From Lamprobacter sp046541315 (GTDB lineage Bacteria > Pseudomonadota > Gammaproteobacteria > Chromatiales > Chromatiaceae): a stretch of 16,719 nucleotides of DNA. Below, piece after piece: positions 8,770-14,819 of the stretch; the stretch's first letter is position 1; each line of letters starts with the position of its first letter. The notes beneath the pieces were generated by a model that was not told where the DNA came from, searched no databases, and saw nothing but the letters and a program-made list of their open reading frames with translations. Location of the stretch: contig NZ_JBKHDN010000041.1 of assembly GCF_046541315.1 (NCBI RefSeq), positions 1-16,719 of the forward strand, read 5' to 3'. The position numbers and the translations under genes are program-made.

Positions 8770-10139
8770 TGCCGATCCTGCTGGTGCTGGCGGTCGGCGC
8801 CGTCTTGCTGCTCGGCTATCCGGTGGCGCTCTCGCTGGGCGGCACCGCGCTGGCGATGGCCTGGCTCGGCGAATGGCTCGGCTACTTCGATCCCGCCTTC
8901 ATCGCGGCCTTGCCGAACCGGGTCTATGGCGTGATGACCAACGAGACCCTGATCGCGGTGCCGCTGTTCGTGTTCATGGGCGTGATGCTGGAACGTTCGC
9001 GCGTGGCCGAGAATTTGCTCGAGACCATGGCGCTGTTATTCGGCCCGCTGCGCGGCGGACTCGGCATCTCGGTCACCGTGGTCGGCATGTTGCTCGCGGC
9101 CAGCACCGGTATCGTCGGCGCCACCGTGGTCACCATGGGACTGCTGTCCCTGCCGACCATGCTCAAGCGTCAGTACGACCCGAGCCTGGCCGCCGGCACC
9201 ATTTGCGCCTCGGGCACCCTGGGGCAGATCATCCCGCCGTCGATCGTGCTGGTGCTCCTCGGCGATGTGCTCTCCTCGGCCTATCAGCAGGCGCAGCTCG
9301 ACATGGGCATCTTCTCGCCGGCGGCGGTTTCGGTGGGGGATCTGTTCGTCGGTGCCTTGATCCCGGGATTGATGCTGGTGGCCGGCTACATCGCCTATAT
9401 CGTCGGCGTGGCGGTGTTTCGCCCGCAGGCGGTACCGGCCATCCCGGCGGCCGAGCGACCCCGGCACGATGCGCGCTTCTGGTTGCGGGTGCTCCAGGCG
9501 CTGCTGCCGCCGCTGGCGCTGATCGTCGCGGTGCTGGGCTCGATCCTGTTCGGCATCGCGACGCCGACCGAAGCGGCGTCGGTTGGCGCGGTGGGGGCCT
9601 TGCTGCTCGCCGCCGCGCATCGGCAACTGGGCTGGAAGACGCTGTTCGCGGTGGTGCGTCAGACCACCATCGTCACCAGCATGGTGTTCCTGATCTTCAT
9701 CGGCGCGGCGATCTTCTCGCTGGTCTTCCGTGGTTTCGGCGGCGACGAGTTGGTGACCGAGTTCCTGAGCGATCTGCCAGGCGGCACGGTGGGCGCAGTG
9801 GCGCTGGTGATGCTGGTGCTGTTCCTGCTCGGGTTCATCCTCGACTTCATCGAGATCACCTTCGTCGTCGTGCCCATCGTCGGTCCGGTCCTGCTGGCGA
9901 TGGGATTGGACCCGGTCTGGCTCGGGGTGATGATTGCGATCAATCTACAGACCTCGTTCCTGACCCCGCCGTTCGGCTTCTCGCTGTTCTATCTGCGCGG
10001 GGTCGCGCCACGCGCATTGCAGACCAGCCAGATCTATCGCGGCGTCGCGCCCTTCATCCTGATCCAGCTGCTGATGCTGGCGTTGTTGGGGCTGTTTCCG
10101 GCGCTCGCGACCTGGTTGCCGCACTGGATCTATCAATAA
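8757..10139 (+). CDS. dctM: TRAP transporter large permease subunit (DctM family)
   Basis: This is the large channel-forming subunit of the TRAP transporter, 460 residues with about twelve to fourteen hydrophobic segments. Family landmarks are VPLFVFMGVMLERS near residue 70, AASTGIVGATVVTMGLL, the ASGTLGQIIPPSIVLVLL signature near 150, TPTEAASVGAVGALLLA and a C-terminal NLQTSFLTPPFGFSLFYLRG. The GTG at 8757 is preferred because a GGGGGG run lies five bases upstream; an ATG at 8769 overlapping the dctQ stop (TGATG) is the alternative. The sequence resembles the group annotated as mannitol/chloroaromatic-type, but the substrate cannot be inferred. No DctP-type binding protein gene is within the window, so it must be elsewhere or supplied by another locus. 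Confidence 0.93.
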   Translation: MAELMPILLVLAVGAVLLLGYPVALSLGGTALAMAWLGEWLGYFDPAFIAALPNRVYGVMTNETLIAVPLFVFMGVMLERSRVAENLLETMALLFGPLRGGLGISVTVVGMLLAASTGIVGATVVTMGLLSLPTMLKRQYDPSLAAGTICASGTLGQIIPPSIVLVLLGDVLSSAYQQAQLDMGIFSPAAVSVGDLFVGALIPGLMLVAGYIAYIVGVAVFRPQAVPAIPAAERPRHDARFWLRVLQALLPPLALIVAVLGSILFGIATPTEAASVGAVGALLLAAAHRQLGWKTLFAVVRQTTIVTSMVFLIFIGAAIFSLVFRGFGGDELVTEFLSDLPGGTVGAVALVMLVLFLLGFILDFIEITFVVVPIVGPVLLAMGLDPVWLGVMIAINLQTSFLTPPFGFSLFYLRGVAPRALQTSQIYRGVAPFILIQLLMLALLGLFPALATWLPHWIYQ

Positions 10140-10491
10140 CGGCGCGCAGCGGTTGGCCGCTGTCGCCGGCGACGAACGGTCGCGGCAAGGCGTCGGCCTG
10201 CTGGATCAGCTCATGGAACAACGCGCTTTGCGGCGACTTGAACATGACGCCGATGCCGCTGTTATCCCCATGGATGACGATGGCCGGCAGCAGCCAGCGC
10301 TTACCAAGACACCGAAGCTCGAGTTCGATCGGCGTCCCGGTGGGCAAGGTCAGCGCCTTGACCGATAGAAACATCCCGCCGGCCGAGACATTGCGCGCCG
10401 TCGCGGTGAGGAATGGGCGTTTGTGATAACGGATATAGACCGGCAGCTCGAACCGGTGTCGGGCGCAATAACGTCTTTCCCTTGGCATCAT
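10054..10491 (-). CDS. PilZ-domain protein (predicted c-di-GMP binding)
   Basis: The product is 145 residues, cytosolic, with no signal peptide. The PilZ c-di-GMP motifs are present: an RxxxR at the N-terminus (RYCAR, residues 6-10) and the (D/N)xSxxG motif as NVSAGG followed by MFLSV near residue 35, with the closing strand GIGVMF near 85. It is therefore likely to respond to the second messenger cyclic di-GMP; the output is unknown. GAGGAG lies upstream of two adjacent ATGs at 10491 and 10488. After the domain ends near residue 100 the frame continues as a low-complexity tail (RSSAATRSRAPETAP...) encoded opposite the last 86 bases of dctM, a convergent overlap. The tail may be the result of a lost earlier stop codon. 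Confidence 0.83.
   Translation of the reverse strand: MMPRERRYCARHRFELPVYIRYHKRPFLTATARNVSAGGMFLSVKALTLPTGTPIELELRCLGKRWLLPAIVIHGDNSGIGVMFKSPQSALFHELIQQADALPRPFVAGDSGQPLRAVIDRSSAATRSRAPETAPTTPASAAGSG
10147..10162 (+). terminator. Possible hairpin just after dctM
   Basis: A perfect six-base-pair stem CAGCGG / CCGCTG with a TTGG loop begins eight bases after the dctM stop. It lacks a T run and lies inside the antisense PilZ coding region, so any terminator role is tentative. Confidence 0.3.
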
Positions 10492-10762
10492 CGAGGGTCT
10501 CCTCGGGTCGTTGCTTTCTACTCATGATGCGCGATGTTAGACGCTTAACTTTACCATCGGGTTCAGCTTCGGTGACGTCTTTGTGACCATTTGCCTTTCG
10601 TCGTCGTCCGGGTCGTGGTTGAGCGCGTGCTCGGTCCCTTTGCCTCCGGGCGCCCGGGGTCCCGGCGTGGTCGTCCTTGCCGTTGCCGGGCGCATCTGTT
10701 CGAATGCTGGCCCGCTAGGGCCTGGTGCCCGTTCCCTTCGATCCACAGCGAGGACATCCCCC

Positions 10763-11344
10763 ATGCTCCGATCCAAAATTCCCGCCGCCGGTTTTGTCGC
10801 CGCGATCAGTACGACGCTCATGCTGGTCAGCGCCACCGCGCTCGCCGAGAACCCCAAGGTGGCGATGGACGTGACCATCGGCGGCGAGCCGGCCGGCACC
10901 ATCGAGGCCGAGCTGTTCGCCGACGTGGTGCCGAAGACCGCCGAGAACTTCCGGGTGCTCTGTCGCGGCGATGAGGGCAAGAAACTGCGCTACGCCGGCA
11001 GCCCATTCCATCGCATCATCCCGGGCTTCATGGTCCAGGGCGGCGACATCACCCGAGGCAACGGCAAAGGCGGCCAATCGATCTACGGCCGCAAGTTCGA
11101 CGACGAGAACTTCGAACTCAAGCACCGCGAAGCCGGTCTGCTGTCGATGGCCAATTCTGGCCCGAACAGCAACAGCTCGCAGTTCTTCATCACCGTCGCG
11201 CCCACGCCCTGGCTCGACGGCCGCCATGTCGTCTTCGGCCGGGTGATCTCGGGCATGGACGTGGTCAAGGCGATGGAGGAGCAGGGCACGCGCAAGGGTT
11301 ACCCCCAGACCAAGGTCGTGATGAGCGACTGCCGGGTGCTCTGA
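10763..11344 (+). CDS. Secreted cyclophilin-type peptidyl-prolyl isomerase, eukaryote-like
   Basis: This enzyme catalyses cis-trans isomerisation of Xaa-Pro bonds and here should act in the periplasm. It has 193 residues with a signal peptide (LMLVSATALA, then ENPK). The mature part matches human cyclophilin A over its whole length: ELFADVVPKTAENFRVLC, FHRIIPGFMVQGGD with the catalytic arginine at Arg84 (CypA Arg55), GGQSIYGRKFDDENF, LSMANSGPNSNSSQFFI and WLDGRHVVFG. Trp150 corresponds to CypA Trp121, the cyclosporin-contacting residue often replaced in bacterial enzymes. The extra loop around FDDENFELKHREAG is also of the eukaryotic type. The ATG at 10763 is chosen because it starts the signal peptide and follows AGGA; the open frame upstream is GC-rich noise. 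The 271 bases between the PilZ gene and this start show no gene and no convincing promoter. Confidence 0.93.
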   Translation: MLRSKIPAAGFVAAISTTLMLVSATALAENPKVAMDVTIGGEPAGTIEAELFADVVPKTAENFRVLCRGDEGKKLRYAGSPFHRIIPGFMVQGGDITRGNGKGGQSIYGRKFDDENFELKHREAGLLSMANSGPNSNSSQFFITVAPTPWLDGRHVVFGRVISGMDVVKAMEEQGTRKGYPQTKVVMSDCRVL

Positions 11345-11417
11345 AGCGAATGGCGAACGCGCAGGCGCTTGTCGCGGGATCTGCGCGGTCGGCCTGATTA
11401 TTCTGGCTGCGGTGATT

Positions 11418-11436
11418 CTCTGCCATCGCCGCAGAG
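11418..11436. terminator. Hairpin between the convergent cyclophilin and winged-helix genes
   Basis: CTCTGC and GCAGAG form a six-base-pair stem around a seven-base loop in the 109-base convergent gap, where a two-way terminator would be expected. There is no flanking T or A run, so the call rests on position and symmetry only. Confidence 0.3.
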
Positions 11437-11453
11437 TCGCTTGGTCATAGGTG

Positions 11454-11759
11454 TCAGATCCCGATCCCACGGGATCTTTGGGTCCGCGAGTCAGGACGAA
11501 TGGCTATATCCGCCAGCGCCTTGCGCAGCTTGATCACCACCTGGGTCAGGGTATCGTCGCTGACGACGAGACTCGGCCAGAGCGCCCGGAAAAGCGCTTC
11601 ACGGCTGACGGTGTGGCCGGCATGATCCGCCAGATGCACCAGCAACGCCATGACCTTGGGCTCCAGCTTCAGTCGGCGCTCGCTGCGGTGCAATCGATTG
11701 TCGGCCGGAAAGACGAGGCACTCCCCGATGCGGAGGCACGCTGGCAACTGGTGATTCAA
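11454..11759 (-). CDS. Stand-alone OmpR/CadC-type winged-helix DNA-binding protein, possibly truncated
   Basis: The product is about 101 residues. Residues 8-85 form a Trans_reg_C winged helix: a short N-terminal beta sheet (LRIGECLVFPADNRLHRS), then LEPKVMALLVHLADHAGHTVSREALFRALWP and the recognition-helix part VVSDDTLTQVVIKLRKAL. In CadC-like regulators this continues into a YIETIPRRGYR wing and then a membrane helix or TPR domain. Here the end reads IAIRPDSRTQRSRGIGI and stops, so the wing is degenerate and everything downstream is missing. No ATG fits; the likely start is a TTG at 11759. It may be a regulator remnant or a small DNA-binding protein for the adjacent rhodanese genes, from which it is separated by 66 bases. 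Confidence 0.55.
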   Translation of the reverse strand: MNHQLPACLRIGECLVFPADNRLHRSERRLKLEPKVMALLVHLADHAGHTVSREALFRALWPSLVVSDDTLTQVVIKLRKALADIAIRPDSRTQRSRGIGI

Positions 11760-11769
11760 CGAAGCTTCC

Positions 11770-11791
11770 GATGATCAGGAGATTGATCATC
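11770..11791. promoter_or_regulatory. 8-bp perfect inverted repeat upstream of the winged-helix gene
   Basis: GATGATCA at 11770-11777 and TGATCATC at 11784-11791 are exact reverse complements around a six-base spacer. The repeat lies ten bases upstream of the winged-helix start and 34 bases beyond the rhodanese stop. Its symmetry and spacing fit an operator, possibly for autoregulation, or a transcript-end hairpin for the rhodanese genes. Confidence 0.4.
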
Positions 11792-11825
11792 CAGATTACA
11801 TCCTATCCGGGTCTTGCAGCCTCGC

Positions 11826-12278
11826 CTAGTGCGGCAAAGCCTGCACGAAGTTGCGAGCCACGTCGCCGCGCAGGTTCTCGGCCAGACCGATCAGGCCGTC
11901 GGTCAGGTACTTCGCCGGGATGCCCCGCGAGCGCAGATACACCATGGCGATGGTGGCGCGGTCCTTGTGCGGACAGGCGACGACGATGATCTTCTCGGTA
12001 TCCAGCTCGGCGAGTCGCGCCGGCAACTCGGGTAATGGGATGTTGGTGGCTGGGCCGACACGCCAGGCCTCGAACTCCTCCTTGAAACGGATATCGATGA
12101 GCTGGGCCTGGCCTTGCTCTAGCAGCTTGATCAAATCCTGACTGTCGATCTTCATTTCCTTACGCGCGGCGTAGTCGAAGGTGCTGATGTAGCGTTCCAG
12201 GTCAGCATCGTCAGCCATCGTGGTTGGGGAGCCTGCGACAATCAGTGCGAGGAGTGCGATCAGTGCCAATGCTTTCAT
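11826..12278 (-). CDS. Secreted single-domain rhodanese (first of two)
   Basis: Rhodaneses carry sulfane sulfur on an active-site cysteine as a persulfide. This one has 150 residues with a signal peptide of about 22 residues (ALIALLALIVAG...TTMA), so it should be periplasmic. The domain contains LIDIRFKEEFEAWRVGPATNIPL and the active-site loop CPHKDRA with Cys102 in a CxxxxR arrangement, then YLRSRGIPAKYLTDGLIGL. All residues for sulfurtransfer appear present. GAGGA lies about nine bases before the ATG. It follows the other rhodanese gene after only 15 bases on the same strand and so belongs to the same transcript. Given the thioredoxin/CcdA genes upstream, periplasmic sulfur or thiol chemistry is likely; the donor and acceptor are unknown. 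Confidence 0.9.
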   Translation of the reverse strand: MKALALIALLALIVAGSPTTMADDADLERYISTFDYAARKEMKIDSQDLIKLLEQGQAQLIDIRFKEEFEAWRVGPATNIPLPELPARLAELDTEKIIVVACPHKDRATIAMVYLRSRGIPAKYLTDGLIGLAENLRGDVARNFVQALPH

Positions 12279-12293
12279 GGGTTATTCCTCGGT

Positions 12294-12782
12294 TCAGCGC
12301 CCGGCCTGCGGAGCGAGCGTCGAGGGCTTGAAGGCCTGGACCAGTCCGGCGAGCCCGCCGTTGACGAAGACAACATCCTCGAAGCCGGCCGCCCGCAGCA
12401 GTCCGGTGGCCAGGGCGGCGCGATAACCCGAGAGACAGACCACGGCGATCTGCTGGTCGCTCGGGAGGCGATCCAGGTTCTCGCTCTTGAACAGCGCGTC
12501 AAGCGGAATCCACAGGGCGCGCGGATGACTTAGGCTGACGACCCCGTGCTCCTCTGGAGTGCGGATGTCGAGCAGCAGGATGTCCTGACCCTTGGACAGG
12601 GCTTCCACCAGGTCAGGGGCATCGATCTTGGGTGGCGTGTCGCTCAGGTACTGCCGATCCATGCGACCGGTGACGTTGGTCTGGATGTGCGTGGCAAGCT
12701 CGCTGTCGTAGGCGCTGGCGATCGTCGGCAGCGTGAGCGCGATGGCGCAGACCGAGGTCAGTAAGGCGGGGACTGTCTTCAT
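12294..12782 (-). CDS. Secreted single-domain rhodanese (second)
   Basis: The product is 162 residues with a clear signal peptide (AIALTLPTIASA, cut before YDSE). The domain shows LLLDIRTPEEHGVV, then WIPLDALF and the active-site loop CLSGYR with Cys116, followed by AAGFEDVVFVNGGLAGLVQAF. It is therefore a complete periplasmic sulfurtransferase candidate. It differs markedly from its neighbour in loop sequence (CLSGYR versus CPHKDR), so the pair is an old duplication or two independent acquisitions rather than a recent copy. GGAGA precedes the ATG at a good distance. Its first bases overlap the stop of the broken DUF4405 gene as ATGA, which shows that it was once translationally coupled to that gene and may now be less well translated. 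Confidence 0.9.
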   Translation of the reverse strand: MKTVPALLTSVCAIALTLPTIASAYDSELATHIQTNVTGRMDRQYLSDTPPKIDAPDLVEALSKGQDILLLDIRTPEEHGVVSLSHPRALWIPLDALFKSENLDRLPSDQQIAVVCLSGYRAALATGLLRAAGFEDVVFVNGGLAGLVQAFKPSTLAPQAGR

Positions 12783-13490
12783 GGGGTTTCTCCGTTCAGA
12801 GGGGACGATGGGAACCGATACGCTGGCGACAGCACGACCTTGGCGATCTCGATCGGGCGGGTTGAGTAGCGCTCGGCGATGGCTTTCAAGGTCTCGCCGG
12901 GGTCGGCTTCGATGCCACTGGCGGCCAGCCGCGCGGCGGTGGTCTCCAGGTCGAGCCCGTTTGCCTCGACGAAGTCGGCGAGGGTCTTGCCGCCGACCCC
13001 GGTACCGACCAGGCGGTCTTCGATCAGCGCCGGATCGAGCGGCTGCTGCGCGGCGGCGGTCCCGGGTTTTGGCTTCGGTATCAGCGCGAACAGGGCCGCC
13101 GGAGTGGAGTCATTGGCGCGCGCGATGCGCTCGAGGTTGGTGTTGGGGTCGTCAACGCTGATGCCGGCCGCTGTCAGCACCTCGCGCATCGCGTCCGCAT
13201 CGAGCCCGAGTCGCTGCGCCAGTACCGGCAGCGGTGTGGCCTCGGCGCGCGCATAGGGCGGCTCTTGCCCTGGTGCGCTCGACCACAGCGATTTGGCCGC
13301 ATGGTTGAGGTCGAACAGCCAACTCAGCCCAACCATCCTTGCCGAGCCCGCCGAGGGTCCAGAAGGTCCAATTCGCGACGCGCCCGTACGGGACGACATA
13401 GAGCACGATACCGGTGATGGTGAGCAGCAGAAACGACCAGGTCACCAGAAAGGCGACGAAGGAGCGGGTGGGTTGGCTGTTCTTGATCAT
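12779..13490 (-). pseudogene. Broken DUF4405-family membrane protein (internal deletion with frameshift)
   Basis: From the ATG at 13490 the frame gives a DUF4405-type start: FVAFLVTWSFLLLTITGIVL as the first membrane helix, then PYGRVANW and GGLGKDGWAE. It then loses similarity and stops at 13152. The neighbouring frame, ending at 12779, contains the normal later part of such proteins: LSWLFDLNHAAKSLW, PPYARAEATPL and repeated helical units (LAQRLGLDADAMREVLTAAG, then two similar units). The two halves meet at CTGAG, 13323-13327, which can be read as the end of WAE or as the start of LSW. The middle helices and histidines usual in DUF4405 (probable haem-binding cytochrome-like membrane proteins) are missing. 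A truncated soluble product from the second frame is conceivable but would lack a good start. The stop overlaps the rhodanese start by four bases. Confidence 0.68.
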
Positions 13491-13568
13491 GGATGCGGGT
13501 GCTCGATGCGTTGAATAGTCGAATGGTGTTCGCGGCGGCCGCGCATGGGAGCGGACGCGCAGCCAGGT

Positions 13569-14333
13569 TCAGGCGCTATCGATCAGCACCCCGGCGACCA
13601 CCAGCAGCAGCACACCGCAAGCGGCGCGGCCGAGCGCCAGCCCGCGATTGCTGCCGAGGGCATCGAGCCAACGCTGCACCAGCGACAGCGAGCCGGCGGC
13701 CAGCAACACGCCAGCCAGATGTCCAAGCGCAAACAGCACCAGCAGCACGCTCGGCAACACCAAACCGGTTGCCGCCTGCATGCTGGCGACACCGAGCACC
13801 GGTGCGATCCAGGCGAAGGCGCAGGGGCCGAGCGCGAGCCCGAACACCAGCCCGAGCAGCAGCGCTGTCCAAGGGCCGCGCTTGGCCGGCTGCGGCAGCC
13901 CGCGGCCGAGCTGCGGCAGCGGCAGCCAGTCGAGCAGATAGAGTCCGCCGAAGATGCAGAAGACAGCGGCGAGATAATTCCCCGAGAAGCCGAGATCGCC
14001 GGCCATGCGCCCGAGCAGCAGCGCGGCGATGGCCAGCGGGATCAGGCTCAGCAGGGTGCCGAGGCCGAAGGCGAGGATGATGGCGGCGCGTCCGCCACCC
14101 TGATCAACGCGAGGGCTGGTGATGGCGCCTGCTTGTGGCGGCTTCTCGCCCGACCTTGCACTCGGCGCAGGCACGGTTGCCGGCGTTGCCGCCAACCAGC
14201 CGACGATCAAAGGCACGCCGGCGAGATGACAGGGACTCAGCCAGATGCTCGCCAGGCCCCAGGTCACGGCGGCTGGCAACGCCAGCAACGGCGCGCCGGC
14301 GAGCGCATCGGAGACGGCGGCAAGCATACTCAT
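13569..14333 (-). CDS. ccdA: CcdA/DsbD-type thiol-disulfide membrane transporter
   Basis: CcdA carries reducing equivalents from cytosolic thioredoxin across the inner membrane to periplasmic thiol proteins. This one has 254 residues with about six membrane helices. The two redox cysteines sit in the family motifs SPCHLAGVP (Cys35, helix 1) and GPCAFAWIAPV (Cys171, helix 4), symmetric in the two halves. A hydrophilic Pro/Ser-rich loop at about residues 50-80 separates helices 2 and 3 and is longer than in short CcdA proteins. Its ATG overlaps the upstream thioredoxin stop as ATGA, so the two are translationally coupled and CcdA most likely serves that thioredoxin. No cytochrome c maturation genes are nearby, so a role with the Acr3/thioredoxin cluster is preferred. 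The 78 bases downstream, before the DUF4405 gene, show nothing clear. Confidence 0.88.
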   Translation of the reverse strand: MSMLAAVSDALAGAPLLALPAAVTWGLASIWLSPCHLAGVPLIVGWLAATPATVPAPSARSGEKPPQAGAITSPRVDQGGGRAAIILAFGLGTLLSLIPLAIAALLLGRMAGDLGFSGNYLAAVFCIFGGLYLLDWLPLPQLGRGLPQPAKRGPWTALLLGLVFGLALGPCAFAWIAPVLGVASMQAATGLVLPSVLLVLFALGHLAGVLLAAGSLSLVQRWLDALGSNRGLALGRAACGVLLLVVAGVLIDSA

Positions 14334-14788
14334 CGGGCTGTGTTCGCCGGCTCGCCGAGATCAACGCCCGCGTCGGCAAAGCGCCCGAGCAGCGCATCGG
14401 CCGAGATGAAGCCGAGATGCCGATCCACCTCCGAGCCATCGGCATCGAGCAGGATCTGGGTCGGCATGGCGCGGATACGCCACTGCTCGGCCAGGTCGCG
14501 CTGTTCCATCAGATTGATGGAGACGACCTGCAGCGTTTCCGGATGGGTCTTGCGCAGGCGCTCGAGCTGATGCTGCATCGCGCGACAGCTCGCGCAACTG
14601 TCCATGCCGAACTCCATCAGCGTCGGACGGGGCTGCGCGAGCGCCGCGGCGAGTGTGGGGCCGGCGTGCTCTTGGGTTAGCGAAGGCGCTGCGGCATCGC
14701 CGCCAAGCCAGCGGTTCAGCAGCATGCCGCCGCCGATCAGGACGGCGGCCAGGCCCAGGGTCAGGACGCGGGTGCGGATGGTCATCAT
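14330..14788 (-). CDS. Exported or membrane-anchored thioredoxin-fold protein (CASC)
   Basis: The product is 152 residues. An N-terminal hydrophobic helix (VLTLGLAAVLIGGGMLL) is an uncleaved anchor or signal, placing the domain in the periplasm. The thioredoxin fold is shown by LMEFGMDSCASCRAMQ with the CxxC pair Cys65/Cys68, then RIRAMPTQILLDADGSEV, which contains the cis-proline, and HLGFISADALLGRF. It should reduce or oxidise periplasmic disulfides and be recharged by the adjacent CcdA. GGAGG lies about twelve bases before the first of two adjacent ATGs (14788, 14785). Only 31 bases separate it from the Acr3 fusion gene upstream, and its stop overlaps ccdA, so all three are probably one transcript. 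Its natural partner protein is not evident. Confidence 0.9.
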   Translation of the reverse strand: MMTIRTRVLTLGLAAVLIGGGMLLNRWLGGDAAAPSLTQEHAGPTLAAALAQPRPTLMEFGMDSCASCRAMQHQLERLRKTHPETLQVVSINLMEQRDLAEQWRIRAMPTQILLDADGSEVDRHLGFISADALLGRFADAGVDLGEPANTAR

Positions 14789-14819
14789 TGGTGATCGGAG
14801 CCTCCTGATTGACGGTGGA

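Noticed and set aside
8873..10426. 517-residue plus-strand open frame
   Set aside because: It is an out-of-frame shadow of dctM; the product is Arg/Gly/His-rich and has no membrane helices.
13323..13327. Programmed ribosomal frameshift in the DUF4405 gene
   Set aside because: There is no slippery heptamer, and the joined product would lack the central membrane helices, so a deletion explains it better.
13545..14570. 341-residue plus-strand open frame
   Set aside because: It is antisense to ccdA and the thioredoxin gene; its Gln/Arg/His-rich sequence has no domain.
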